Source: Nannochloropsis salina CCMP1776 (Eukaryota > Sar > Eustigmatophyceae > Eustigmatales > Monodopsidaceae). From it: DNA of 64,000 bases. A model generated the notes under the pieces. That model was not told the DNA's origin. It worked only from the letters and a program-made list of their open reading frames with translations, and searched no databases. The stretch spans positions 374,560 through 438,559 of the forward strand of contig SDOX01000021.1 of the NCBI GenBank assembly GCA_004565275.1, read 5' to 3'. Below, piece after piece: positions 1-10,229 of this stretch. The position numbers and the translations under genes were made by a program. Within the stretch, counting starts at the first letter, position 1. Each line of letters begins with the position of its first letter.

Positions 1-936
1 TCCATCCTCTCCCCCCGACAGGACTAGGCCGGGCGCTGCAGTCCCGGGGCCCAGACTCTGGATCGCGTGGACGTACCCCGTGTGCCCGATCAGGACTGAC
101 GCGCACTTCTGTGTCTCCAGGTCCCATTGACGAACCAAAGCATCTCCACAGGCGCTGAAGCAGACAGAGGGGGAGGTGGACGAAGAGGAATGAAGGGAGG
201 GCGCGACTTGGTTGCTCTCTGTGAGGAAAGGCCACGCCTCCTGGGAGGGGAGAGCCTTGAGAAGGGCAGATGGAGCTCCAAGATCCTCCGTTATACACGA
301 GTTTTCCGGTATACCCTGCGTGCAATCCTGGTCCATCCCCCCATCTTCCCAAATGGCCTGACTCAAGAGCTTCAAAATGCGCGCCCATGGCCATACGTAG
401 ATGCCGTCGTCGCCCGCCAAGACCAGTAAGGGATTCATGGAGCCTTCACCCAGGAACATTATGTGGTTTATGGCCCGCTCAGAGACTTGTATGCTCAAGC
501 ATGGAAAACCTTTTCGTCGCAATGCAGCGGGGAACATGCGACATTCATACTGACGGAGGTGGCGTGAAAATCCACGTGTGAGCAGAGGGGAGGCTCTTGA
601 GGCGAACGACAGCGAAGGACATGAGGTGAGTAGAGACGTGGATGCCGCTGGGAAAAGGTAAAAAGATAAGTCCCATATAGCGATTCTCCCTTTATTCGAC
701 GAGGCCAGGAGGTAACGATTTTGTGGGCAGTGCGCAGTATGGAAGATGGTGGCCTCCTTGGTCGCCGCTTCGTCTCGGATGTGGGAAATGTAAGCGGCGT
801 CATCGAAGAAATGGCCATCATCCGGCATTCTTGTACCTGTATACTTGATTTGAATAAGCAGTCGCCTGGAAGCGTGCATGAATTTTTCGGAGAAGTCATT
901 TAAGGGCCTGGAGGCTTCGAACAACGGACAGGGCAT
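1..936 (-). CDS. THOC6: THOC6-like WD40 protein (THO complex subunit 6), C-terminus beyond the window
   Basis: One uninterrupted minus-strand frame of 312 codons runs from the ATG at 936-934 to base 1 with no stop, so the gene continues left of the window. An in-frame TAG lies just upstream of the ATG. WD-type blades are visible at residues 73-92 (NRYLLASSNKGRIAIWDLSF), about 157-190 (LVLAGDDGIYVWPWARIL) and 260-312 (GDALVRQWDLE, then IGHTGYVHAIQ and LVLSGGEDG). The last stretch follows animal THOC6 closely, including the pairing of a DLET-type strand with GHT-x-Y-hydrophobic-H and the LSGGEDG turn. THOC6 is a beta-propeller subunit of the THO/TREX complex, which couples transcription to mRNA export in the nucleus. 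The linkers between blades are longer than in the human protein. Another WD40 family is possible, but the THOC6 resemblance is specific. Confidence 0.72.
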   Translation of the reverse strand, partial: MPCPLFEASRPLNDFSEKFMHASRRLLIQIKYTGTRMPDDGHFFDDAAYISHIRDEAATKEATIFHTAHCPQNRYLLASSNKGRIAIWDLSFYLFPAASTSLLTSCPSLSFASRASPLLTRGFSRHLRQYECRMFPAALRRKGFPCLSIQVSERAINHIMFLGEGSMNPLLVLAGDDGIYVWPWARILKLLSQAIWEDGGMDQDCTQGIPENSCITEDLGAPSALLKALPSQEAWPFLTESNQVAPSLHSSSSTSPSVCFSACGDALVRQWDLETQKCASVLIGHTGYVHAIQSLGPGTAAPGLVLSGGEDG

Positions 937-1616
937 GGTCAACTAAACGCCTCGCTGCTACTAGTTAGTAATCAGTGCCAGGACCGGAAACATTGTGCGT
1001 CGAACGATTGAATAACCCTCCGCTGAACGAGTAACCTCGATCCCTTGAAGCGAACTGTTATCATACTCTATCCTTTTTCATCAACTTTGCACACAAGTCT
1101 GGGAAAAGTCATCCTTTCGAGGCTACAGTGCTTTCTTTTCTAGCAAACTTTGAAGGGAACCTCCCGCCGACCGCCGTATGGGCCGGCCCTAACTCAGATC
1201 GTAGACAATTTTTGAGGGATGCGCCACAAACATACAGAAGCGTCCCGCTGATGAAGAGCTTTTACTTCATCCGCGCTTTTCGTGGTCCGCGCCGTAGGAG
1301 GTAAGGAACAAAGTGGGAAGGTAACTCGTTACAAGAGAAAGAAGCACACGCGTATCTCGCATCTCTTGGAACTATCAAACTTGTCGATATCAAAGGCCCC
1401 AGGTGTGTCAATACGACATGTTCTATATAAAGCTTACTTTTTTGGGGGGAAGCTTTCTGAATCGTGAATCGCTGCTCATATCATATGTGTCTAAGTCATC
1501 GCAAGAAGAAGTGATACCACCATGGACGCTAAGATGGCATGCAGTCGCTGTGCAAACTCAAAATCATCTTACCATGCTGGCTCCCTTCTGCATCCTCCCT
1601 GACCCCCATATCTCTG
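937..1616. other. Intergenic, THOC6-like 5' flank and HlyIII-like 3' flank
   Basis: No coding region could be supported. It must contain the promoter of the THOC6-like gene and the 3' UTR of the HlyIII-like gene. A TATA-like stretch (TTCTATATAAAGC) lies near 1420 on the plus strand, but no plus-strand gene follows it. Confidence 0.5.
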
Positions 1617-2324
1617 TCATCTTTGCTGAGTAGCAACCAAATCCATGCCAACCACGAAGTGGTACACGCACAACCAATGCAGCAAACTCCCCAGCATCAC
1701 AAACATGTGCCACACCATGTGATAGATCGGTTTGATCTCGCCCAAGATGAAGAAAACAACCCCAATAATGTAGGCCATGCCCCCTCCGACGAGAAGATAG
1801 AGAGCGGTTGCCGGTAGATTCGCCACCAGGTCATCCCAGATTCCAAACGCCGCACAACCCATCCCTAGGAAAATAAAAACTTCCACAAGGTTAGTGGCTT
1901 GGTTTGACACTCCCACGCCGGAGGACGCGATGGAGACGCAGATTCCACCGAATGCAGTCAGCCATTCCAAGAGGAGGAGGAGGTTGGCTCGATGACTGTG
2001 ATGAAGAGCAATCATCATAATGGGGGAGTAGGAACCGGCGATAAGAAGGTAGATTCCCACGTGATCAAGAATTTGAAGCACGTCTTTCGCGTGGGGGAGC
2101 ATAAAGAATGAGTGGTACAGGGAGGATGAGATGTAGAGCATCATCAAGGAGAGCGAGAAAAGGAGACAGCTCCACCAGTGATAAGGCGTGGTTCCTGGCG
2201 CCGACGCCGCTGACATGAGGAGGAGGGTGCCGACCACAGATGCGATGAAGCCGAGACCGTGCGTGAGGCTGTTCAGGATCTCTTCAAAGACGTAATTGCC
2301 TGTAGAGAGGGCAATGGCAGGCAT
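1617..2324 (-). CDS. HlyIII/PAQR family seven-helix membrane protein
   Basis: A 235-aa frame starting at M (2324). Family signatures are present in order: EEILNSLTHGLG at 14-25, SSLYHS at 67-72, ILDHVGIYLLIAGSYSP at 85-101 and YHMVWHMFVMLGSLLHW at 201-217. The histidines in LYH and in the last helix, with the Asp of LDH, form the presumed metal site of the PAQR/HlyIII fold. Seven hydrophobic segments span most of the length, as expected. The frame stays open upstream to an ATG at 2477, but that extension overlaps the end of the LRR gene and resembles nothing, so the downstream ATG is preferred. Members of this family include bacterial haemolysin III, fungal Izh proteins and animal adiponectin receptors. 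The substrate, and whether it acts as a hydrolase or a receptor, cannot be told from sequence. Confidence 0.88.
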   Translation of the reverse strand: MPAIALSTGNYVFEEILNSLTHGLGFIASVVGTLLLMSAASAPGTTPYHWWSCLLFSLSLMMLYISSSLYHSFFMLPHAKDVLQILDHVGIYLLIAGSYSPIMMIALHHSHRANLLLLLEWLTAFGGICVSIASSGVGVSNQATNLVEVFIFLGMGCAAFGIWDDLVANLPATALYLLVGGGMAYIIGVVFFILGEIKPIYHMVWHMFVMLGSLLHWLCVYHFVVGMDLVATQQR

Positions 2325-2380
2325 GGAGAAAGGGTCGTTACGGAATTGGCATGGTTGAAATATAGTGGACCTCAGCCCGA

Positions 2381-3552
2381 TCACAGACACGTCGGAGCAG
2401 GTTCGTCGGCACCATGCATGTGATCGCGGAAAAGTCTCGCAACGGCGCAAGCAAGCTCCAGACCGTTGTCGACCCACGACAGGCGCTCCGCCGTGCAGGC
2501 CCTATCTGTTCTCAACCTCCCTCGCTCGCTCGCCGTCCAGCGAGACTTACCTTCCACTCTCATCTCAACGTTTCTGAGTTTGGCGCAGCACTGCAACCTG
2601 TTGATACACTTGAAGCCCAGGGCGTTCCTAGAGACATCTACACCGGCGAGAGAAAGAGGGTAAGGGGTGAGCACAAAATTAAAAACCTGGCCCTGAGGAT
2701 TCCGTCACATCTTTCCATCTAGCGTGAACTGCGACGCACTCACCCAGGTATTTGAGGCGCGTATTTTTCTGCAGCATATCTTCCAGCATCAAAGCGCCTT
2801 GGGCTGAGAAGCAATTTCGCGCTACATTCAAAGTGGTGACAGCGGAATTAACGGCCATGCCTTGACAGACCTCGGCTAGGCCAGAATCATCTATGCCCGT
2901 GTTGCTAATATCGAGAATATTTATGCAGTCGTTGCTGAGCAGGACTTGATGCAAAATACGGGCGTTGCTGTCTCCATTACCAGCTGTGGCTTTCACGTTT
3001 GTGACGCCGGCGCCACTCAAATGCAGGCGGCGGATGAATTTGTTGCGATCCAGAATACCTGCCAGGGGTAGGAGAGATCCTTCGCAGAAGCTTTTGGTCG
3101 GCTGCATGGTTGCCCAGCGGGTGCGGAGGGTGATGACGACGGAAGGATCGATAGCCATATTGTAATGCAAGCAGTTTATGATATACTGGGCCGTATCGCA
3201 GTCACCCTACAAGCAATAAACGAAAGAAAACGACAAAAGTCGAAGTGATGAATGTCACGTAACGCATGGATAGGATGGCGAAGTACGACTTATCTCAACA
3301 CAAACGCCACATCTCAGGAAAAACAGAGATCTACGGCCAACACAGTACATATGGAGACACCCCCGGCTCCATGTTTACCTCTGCATCTCCACTATCGGTA
3401 TGGTTGCGGGGAATGGGAACCAAAGTAGAAGAGAAAGGCGATAGTTTGCCAGCAGAAGTAGGGGAATCTGAGGGTGGGCCGTTTCGGGTTGATGGCTGCG
3501 TAGGAAGCAGGGCACTGGTAGGCTCCACGTCGTTCATTATATCCGCCGCCAT
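2381..3552 (-). CDS. Leucine-rich-repeat protein (ribonuclease-inhibitor type)
   Basis: Three exons fit: 3552-3379, 3206-2744 and 2637-2381, joined by GT-AG introns of 172 and 106 nt in matching phase, giving about 297 aa. Exon 1 is a Ser/Pro-rich leader. Exon 2 starts with GDCDTAQYIINCLHYNMAI and carries LRR units such as FIRRLHLSGAGVTN, CINILDISNTGIDD and VTTLNVARNCFSAQ. The join restores another unit (TRLKYLDVSRNALGF) that is lost in the unspliced frame, which supports the intron. A further GTAAGT...ACAG segment at 2550-2506 is 45 nt long and in frame, so it may be an optional mini-intron. The repeats resemble the cysteine-containing LRR class used as a protein-binding scaffold. No enzymatic domain is seen and the function is unknown. 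It lies 56 bp upstream of the HlyIII-like gene on the same strand. Confidence 0.7.
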
Positions 3553-5842
3553 GCTACTTTGCTACTATGAATAGAGATGTAGACAATGCAAAGAGTAAAC
3601 AGCTGTTTCTACGACCGGTAAATGTGCACATTTAGGACATCGTCGAGCCTCGCAAGTCGACAAAAGGCGACGCGTCTCCTCGCCTAATTACTTCAAGGGG
3701 TCAAAAAAACCTTCTTTCTCGATTGAATGGGGACATTGCTTGGATTTCCTTAAAAAATTAAGTACAACTTCACTCGAGGAATAAAAGGTCGTCGGATCCG
3801 AATATCACATCTCGAAGCACTCCCATCCGGCTGTAACCTCCCGACCCCCACATGCCCCCTTCTCGCTCCCTCAAGAGGATGGGTTGTATGCATACAACTT
3901 ACAGACCTCGACTGCTGTTTTCATCAAATTGTCTCCTTTATTTGTGCGTGGGTATTTTGAGACGCATTGAAAGAATGTACGCACTATGTCACGTCCCATG
4001 GACTTGCACAAGATGTATAGACTTGTCGCCGGCACTGATCCCTGCGTTGGTAAACAAATAAGAAGATCATTCTCTAGTAAGGTTTTTCCTGCCGCGTACC
4101 AGAATTGCATTGAGTCGTTTGCCACAAAAACTCAATTTCTCAGCAAATTAAAGAATGAGTCCTGTTTCGCGGACGAGAATACTGTCTCACCGGGCAAATG
4201 CTACTTTGTTGATATCAAGCATTATTAAATGTACAATTTTTCTCTGTACCACCCTGTGTGCGTGCCCAAAGACACCCTTAAAATGATGCTTTAAAAGGTG
4301 ATACCTTCAGTCCCACGAAGACGAGCAAGGTCCGTCGAAGTCTTGAATCTCGCATTATCAGGTATATCGATTTTTATTTCAAGATGCCAAAGATAAGTGC
4401 GATAGTTTGAACTAAAGGCAACTCCCTACATTGGATAGCCATCCTATCTTTGCAATGATCCTGGGTTGGAAAGTGGACCAGACGATGTGAATCTTTGTTA
4501 TTTGGATGCATTTCAGTCGAATTGCTACTCAGCACAGAGCTAAGATTGCGTGGTCCCACCGTTTGTGGAGACCACCATGTACGTTCCCATTCTGTGATAA
4601 AGGTTTTTGGCAAGCCAATAGAGGCGTTGCTTGGATATGTCGCATTCGCCACGAACGTCAAGACAAAAGCTGTATCAACCACCCCCGCCTAGTCAATCCC
4701 TTCCCAGATATCCCCCTCCTCAGCTATCAATGTGTGCCAGGCCAGAAAGTCACGTGGCAAGTGCCACCTTCGGCCCTCCCTCTCCTGGAAATCTTAAACA
4801 GGCCTGTAGGGGGGAGCTGACACCTTCATGCGCGGCTCATGTTGCCCATGTTCCTGCATCCTGTCGTTAGCACTCACTGGAGCCTGTAAAAAGGCTCTAA
4901 TTCCACATGGTTGCTGCTCCGCTGGAGTAGAGGAGGCCAAGGCCTGTTGTCCTTTTTACCAAACTTTTAACCAACAAATCGGTTGACCCCTAACTATTCT
5001 TGGGGCAGTCGTTTTCGAGTGACTTGTACGGTTACCGATCGCACGACTGAGTATGGTTGTCCGATTCCTGTTTGTACCATGTCCAAATAGTAAGACTGCT
5101 TTCTGGGCCGCATTCTAGATATCCTAGGACCTAAAACATCCAAAAACGGGTTCTCCAGCCGTCGAGACTTGCTTGTCTGTGACCGATCATTGCTTTGGTG
5201 TGGGGGGTCCTTGCTCGGTTGTGATCGATTTTGGCCCGTCGTGCGATCGATCAATGCTGAAATGTTTACCGTTTCGCGTGTGCCCCGCAACCTGATTGCT
5301 TGAAAATCTTGTTGCGATCATTGGACTGCTTTTATTGGCTCTGTAATTCGATTCGACATTCTGCTTAATTCCACGACCCACCAGCCGTTGAGACGCTAGT
5401 AGTAGCTTAGTGCTCCATTCTATTTCCATGCACGGTGACGATCATCGTACACTGTGCTGTCAGTCAAGTTCAAACCTGAAATATACGTAAATGTTAACTT
5501 CAATACGAATGTACACACATGTACTTTATAAGCAGTGAACGAAAAGGATTAGGGATACATCATGGATGTTAACCCTCGTTCTCGACAAGCAGTCGGGGCC
5601 CGTCCGGTCTTGCTCTTGGAACAACTGGAGCACTCTGTATCCTCCGCTCTTGAGGCTTATGTCCCCGCATGTTTTCAAAGGAACATGTCGGCGTCGCTTC
5701 TCAATTTGGTGGAGATTTGAAGCGGAACAAAATTTGCTCGTGCGAACTGCGATATTGGTGACCTTGGGCTTCCATCTCTGACATGATATTAATAGATTCG
5801 CTTAGGGAACGAAGCACCCGGTCGCCGGCTGCATCCAACAAC
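3553..5842. other. 2.3-kb gene-poor region between divergent genes
   Basis: The LRR gene reads left and the persulfide dioxygenase reads right, so both promoters lie here. The region is AT-rich. Open frames are all about 100 codons or shorter, overlap on both strands and resemble no family. A perfect 16-bp palindrome lies at 3883-3898. No RNA gene was recognised. Confidence 0.5.
3883..3898. repeat. Perfect 16-bp palindrome
   Basis: GTTGTATG followed directly by CATACAAC, a perfect inverted repeat with no spacer, in the gene-poor divergent region. It could be a dimeric DNA-binding site or chance. Confidence 0.5.
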
Positions 5843-7605
5843 ATGACGTCCTCAGCTCTCTACTCCCCATGGCGGCCACTCGTCATTTTTTACGGTATTT
5901 GCTGCTATAGTGCCACTGCCTTTTTGTCGAGCACACCATTTTGTCCCCGTGGTGTGCCAAAGGTAGGATTTTGGTCAGAGTCTCCTCCGACCAGATCTGG
6001 CTGGTGTTGCGGGGAGCCAAGTTGAAGCATCCGGCAGCATTCTCCCTTCTCGAAACGTGTCCTGCCATGTGGTAACTTACGCCTTTCTTTTCCCACCATC
6101 TGGGCACGTACATTTTTGCAGTCCATTAGGAGTAGAAGCTTTGTGTCATCACGGTTGGCCAGCACCATGACTGTGACGGCTGCGGACATCACGACGGCAG
6201 GTAAACTGGGCGAGGCTGAGACAAGCGCTCTCTCCGACAAGTACAAGAGTGTCCTATATTTGGCTACCGATAAGGGCGCAGACAAAGGCATTGAGCCGAA
6301 CGGATTTGCCTCTCTACGTGGACTTACTACTCGTCATTTGCCGGTTGATGTGAAGGTAAGTTGATGCCAAATGGTGTTGCTAGAACACTTTCGCAAGACG
6401 TATGTCCCAAGTCTACAATGCGGGATAGTATGAAGCACAACACTAAAATCAATGCTCGGTGGGCGGGAGAAACAAAATACGAATCTAAATGCATTTTAAA
6501 AGCTGGAAGCCTTGGGATGAACGTAGCTTTTAATATATGGAAAGAAGACGTTGCCGCTGCCGAAGAGGAGGCGGATCCCTGATCCCTCCCTATATCTCTT
6601 CTCAAACCTCACCCGCGGCATATCTTCCCTATCCTTCCTGCTTTTTCTTAGGACGGGCTTTCGCTACAACTGGCCACGGATGCCCTACAGGCTTTGGACG
6701 AGCTGCCCGCCCCCGCCTTAGTGGTCTGTAGCTCGGGGGGGCGGGCCTCCGCAGTGCAGTGCCTCCGTAAGGCGACAGAGGAGGGGTGGACGAAAGACCA
6801 AACACTCGCCTACGCTCTGGAAATGAAATTACCGTTTGTAAAGAATCCGAGCCTCAAAGATTGGGTGCTGGCTACCGTCGCCGCCAGGGAATACAGGGAC
6901 GAGCTTCCTTTGCTGTTCCGTCCCCTGTACGAAGAGACGTCCTGGACGTACACCTTCTTATTGGGCTGCCCCGTGACCAAAGAGGCCATCCTGATCGATC
7001 CAGTGGATCTGACGGTGGAGAGGGACTTGCAGGTGATCAAAGAGATGGGCCTCACCCTCGTGGCCGCTCTCAACACGCATTGCCACGCCGACCACGTGAC
7101 GGGAAGCGGACTCCTCGCACAAAAAGTGCCGGGCTGCAAGTCCATGATTGCAAAAATATCGGGCGCCAAAGCGAGCGTTCATTTGGAATCTGGGGACCGG
7201 GTTCGATTCGGGCGTCGTTATGTGGAAGCGCGTGCCACGCCGGGGCACACGAACGGATGCATGACTTTCGTCACGGACGACATGAAGATGGCTTTCACAG
7301 GGGACGCATTGCTGATCAGAGGCTGCGGGCGCACGGACTTCCAGCAGGGATCTCCAGAGACGATGTTTGAGAGCATCTGGACGCAGATTTTCTCCTTACC
7401 GCACGAGACCTCGGTGTATCCGGGGCATGACTACAGGGGCCGGCTGATGTCAACCATCGGAGAGGAGAAACGCTTCAACTCCCGTTTGTCCGGAAAGTCG
7501 AGGGAGGAATTCATAGAAATCATGAACAATTTGAAACTGGCGTACCCGAAGAAGATCGACGTGGCATTGCCGGCCAACCTGGTGGACGGGTTGTTGGCTA
7601 GCTAG
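5843..7605 (+). CDS. DUF442-persulfide dioxygenase fusion with a plastid-type leader (ETHE1/Blh-like)
   Basis: Exons 5843-5962, 6122-6355 and 6652-7605 join in phase 0 to give 435 aa. Residues 1-26 form a signal peptide ending SATAF, the heterokont plastid-type motif. About residues 55-180 are a DUF442 phosphatase-like domain with the loop [10 protein letters not shown] (C144). Residues 205-435 are a metallo-beta-lactamase-fold persulfide dioxygenase with [10 protein letters not shown] (260-269), [25 protein letters not shown] and YPGHDY. These supply the two-His-one-Asp iron site of ETHE1 (H261 or H263, H317, D336). ETHE1 enzymes oxidise glutathione persulfide to sulfite. The domain order matches bacterial Blh proteins (DUF442 plus dioxygenase) from sulfide-responsive BigR operons, whereas mitochondrial ETHE1 has no DUF442. 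It is tail to tail with SQOR. Location in the plastid is inferred from the leader. Confidence 0.88.
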
Positions 7606-7641
7606 GGAGGGGGGTTACCTGGCTAGCTAGGGAGGGGTTAC
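7595..7641. repeat. Tandem direct repeat spanning the stop codon of the dioxygenase gene
   Basis: Two near-identical units, TGGCTAGCTAGGGAGGGG plus TTAC, begin at 7595 and 7620. The first unit holds the last codons and the TAG; the second lies entirely in the 3' UTR. It looks like a recent local duplication with no effect on the protein. Confidence 0.75.
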
Positions 7642-8020
7642 TCGTCTCAAGTACATGGCGAGCGAATGACTGATCGGGAGGGACTATGATCGGGATGGTC
7701 GGCGGGCAATGATGCAGGGCATGCTGGTATGAGTGCAAGGTAGAATGCTACGGAGGTCATGGTGAAGCTCGACGACGCTTCCCACAATCTGATAGCGGGG
7801 GGTCTCGGTTGGGACGCATTACCTCCATTTCTGCATTTGAACGACCAAAGAAAGAAGTGGAAAAAATACAACCCGCCCGGACAATTTGTCATCTCTTCGC
7901 TTTATTCCCGTCTCTTGCTTTCTTCATTCCCCCTTCCCGCTTCCCCCACGACGATGTACAACGCACATGCATGCTGACGACTTCAAGTTGATGATCTCCG
8001 ACCTACGCCCGCTTCCCCGC
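7606..8020. other. Convergent 3' region between dioxygenase and SQOR
   Basis: 415 bp between two converging stop codons. Apart from the repeat at its left end no feature is seen. It must hold both 3' UTRs. Confidence 0.5.
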
Positions 8021-9529
8021 TCAAGCATCTGCCATTCCCTTTACACCCTTGCTCCCTTCCTCCACGTCCGCCCGGCGATCGGCTTCCGAATAATCGGGCT
8101 TGAAAATAAGCCTCGATCCGTACCACCTCCCCTTCATGAACAGGTTCCAGTACACAAATGGGAACACGTATTTCTTGACCAAGAAAAAGAAGAAAGAGGG
8201 CTTGCCTTGGTCTAAGAAAGGCAAAGGAATTCTCGTGAATGTTTCCTGCGGGACACAGTCGTAGACAAATTCGGTCATGAGCAGCTTGTCGTAGCCCAGG
8301 ACGATGGGGCAGGAGGTGAAGCCGTCGTAGGTGGCAGTCGCTCGCTTCCCCCGCATGACGCGAAGGAGGTTATGCACCAGCACCGGCGCCTGGCCCGTGA
8401 TCGCGGCCATGGTCTTGGAGGTGGGCAGCGAGGAGGAGTCCCCGAGGGCGAACACGTTCGGGTAGCGCACGTGCTGGGTCGTGTACTTGTCCACCTCCAC
8501 GAACCCTTTGGGGTCGGCCAGGGGGCTCGTCTTGAGGAAGTCGGGCGCGGACATGGGCGGAGTCACGTGGAGCATGGCGTAGGGCAGCGTGTATTCGCTC
8601 CCGTCCTTCACCCGTTGGAAAGTGGCCTCGCGGCGCTCCCCGTTGACGCCCACCAGCAAAGTCTCGAAGACAAAACCAACGCCACGGGCCTTGGACTCCG
8701 ACTCCAGGACCTCCGCATACCGAGGCACTCCGAAATAGACTTTTTGTGGCATGAAAAAATTAATGTCCACGGCGTTGCGCCTGTTGTTCCGACGCAAATA
8801 ATCGTCGGTAAGCCACATGATTTTTTGAGGGGCTCCCCCGCACTTGACAGGGGAAGGCGGTTGGGTGAAGAGAGCACTGCCCTCGCTGAGGCCCCTAAGG
8901 ACGCGCCAGGTGTTCTCCGCATACTCGGGATGGTAATTCGAACACACGTGTGAGGTTTGACTGTTGTGCAAGGCATCCTGTAGGCCTGGGATTTTATCCC
9001 AGTCGCATTGAAGGCCTGTGGCGACTATAAGATAGTCATAAGTAAGCTTTCGTCCGCTAGCGCACTGCACGGTATTGATTTCTGGATCGATTTTACTTGC
9101 GGCGTCCCGGGCCCAAGCGACTCCCTTAGGAATTATGTCGGACATGGATCGTGCTGATGTTGCTAGATCAAATATGCCTGCGCCCACCAAAGTCCACAGG
9201 GGTTGATAATAGTGAGTCGAGGCGGGTTCGACAATGCAGATGTCGGCCGCTTGCATTCCCTCATTAATTAAATGGGCAGCCGAACCGCACCCTCCAGTGC
9301 CTCCGCCAAGTATCAAAATTTTATGATGACTAATGGATCCGCTGTTGATGTCGTTGGCGGTAGATGTTGCGGAAAGAGGGCTTGCGACGAGGGTGAATAC
9401 AGGGCGTTGATGTGGGTATGTCCCACGGCCATAGCTGGCATCTTTGAGGCAGGGAGGTCGCAAAAATGCAGCCGCGTGGTGAGCGACTAGAAATACTGAA
9501 AAGAGACCGAGAACATCTGACCCCTTCAT
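8021..9529 (-). CDS. SQOR: Sulfide:quinone oxidoreductase, eukaryotic type, with a plastid-type leader
   Basis: A 502-aa intronless frame. Residues 1-21 are a hydrophobic signal peptide followed by HHAAAF and LRPP, an ASAF-like plastid motif. The FAD-binding dinucleotide motif is GGGTGGCG at 75-82. The two redox cysteines known from human SQOR are both kept: C230 in VKCGGAPQK and C407 in YDGFTSCPIV. The C-terminal segment FPFVYWNLFMKGRW also follows the human enzyme. The GDC cysteine of the human protein near 'LGD' is Ser here (residue 365), but that residue is not one of the catalytic pair. SQOR oxidises H2S to a persulfide and passes electrons to quinone. In animals it is mitochondrial. The leader here suggests entry to the plastid through the ER, where plastoquinone would be the acceptor. 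It converges on the persulfide dioxygenase gene that would use its product. Confidence 0.9.
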   Translation of the reverse strand: MKGSDVLGLFSVFLVAHHAAAFLRPPCLKDASYGRGTYPHQRPVFTLVASPLSATSTANDINSGSISHHKILILGGGTGGCGSAAHLINEGMQAADICIVEPASTHYYQPLWTLVGAGIFDLATSARSMSDIIPKGVAWARDAASKIDPEINTVQCASGRKLTYDYLIVATGLQCDWDKIPGLQDALHNSQTSHVCSNYHPEYAENTWRVLRGLSEGSALFTQPPSPVKCGGAPQKIMWLTDDYLRRNNRRNAVDINFFMPQKVYFGVPRYAEVLESESKARGVGFVFETLLVGVNGERREATFQRVKDGSEYTLPYAMLHVTPPMSAPDFLKTSPLADPKGFVEVDKYTTQHVRYPNVFALGDSSSLPTSKTMAAITGQAPVLVHNLLRVMRGKRATATYDGFTSCPIVLGYDKLLMTEFVYDCVPQETFTRIPLPFLDQGKPSFFFFLVKKYVFPFVYWNLFMKGRWYGSRLIFKPDYSEADRRADVEEGSKGVKGMADA

Positions 9530-10229
9530 TCAAGCTGTACGGTATAATGTTCAAATGGGTAATTGCATTGGACAACGAGATTCAAACAAACTAGCAGATG
9601 GTCCTTCGACGAGCACACATTGAAGTTTAGGCTCAAGCCGCCAAGACGGGAATAGCGAGAGGAGGACGAAAACGAGCCAATCGGTTGGCAAGGATTTCCA
9701 AGCGTCGAAAGTACGTCATTTGCGCCATATCCAAGCAGACAGAGTCTCAAGGAAAAGAAAGATACCTCGATAGTCAAAATGTAGCAGATCAATCCCCCCC
9801 CCCAAACTCGTTCTTTTCCGTCCGGGCTTGCCCTCTCCGTTACCGGTCGCCACCTCTACTAGGACCCACCAGTGATGAGAGTCACCAGTCGTTGGCGAGA
9901 TTCTATTCATGACGCTTGAGCAAGTAGAGGAGAACCGACGAAATATGTGGGTCCTTTGTCGACTGACACACAGCGCTTTGAACCCTGGGAACGTGGCAAC
10001 AAGGAGAAAAAAGGAAAAGGAGAGGGAAACAGAAGGAGAGGTGGAAAAATCAGTGTGCGGTCCTCCGCTCTCGACCGCGCATTTTTCGTCTACGACCTCC
10101 TGCCTCGCGGTCATGCGGAAGTGCCCTTTTTTGGTCAAAACCACGCAATCCTTTCAAAATAACGACTCTTCGTCGATGGTTTAGCCAAAAAACAATTCAT
10201 CAAGCGGCTAAGTGGTCGGATTCGGGCTA
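9530..10229. other. SQOR upstream region
   Basis: Contains the SQOR promoter. A C10 homopolymer lies at about 9796-9805. Short overlapping frames on both strands (up to 142 codons) show no family resemblance and are not called. Confidence 0.45.

Noticed and set aside
2325-2477. N-terminal extension of the HlyIII-like protein to the upstream ATG
   Set aside because: It overlaps the last exon of the LRR gene and is unlike the family. The family starts close to the 2324 methionine.
8021-9529. Loss of a catalytic cysteine in SQOR because GDC reads GDS
   Set aside because: On counting along the human sequence, the redox pair are the KCxGAPQK and TSCP cysteines, and both are present here.
9716-10144. 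142-codon minus-strand frame beside SQOR
   Set aside because: Overlaps several other frames, has no domain and biased Ser/Phe composition; considered chance.
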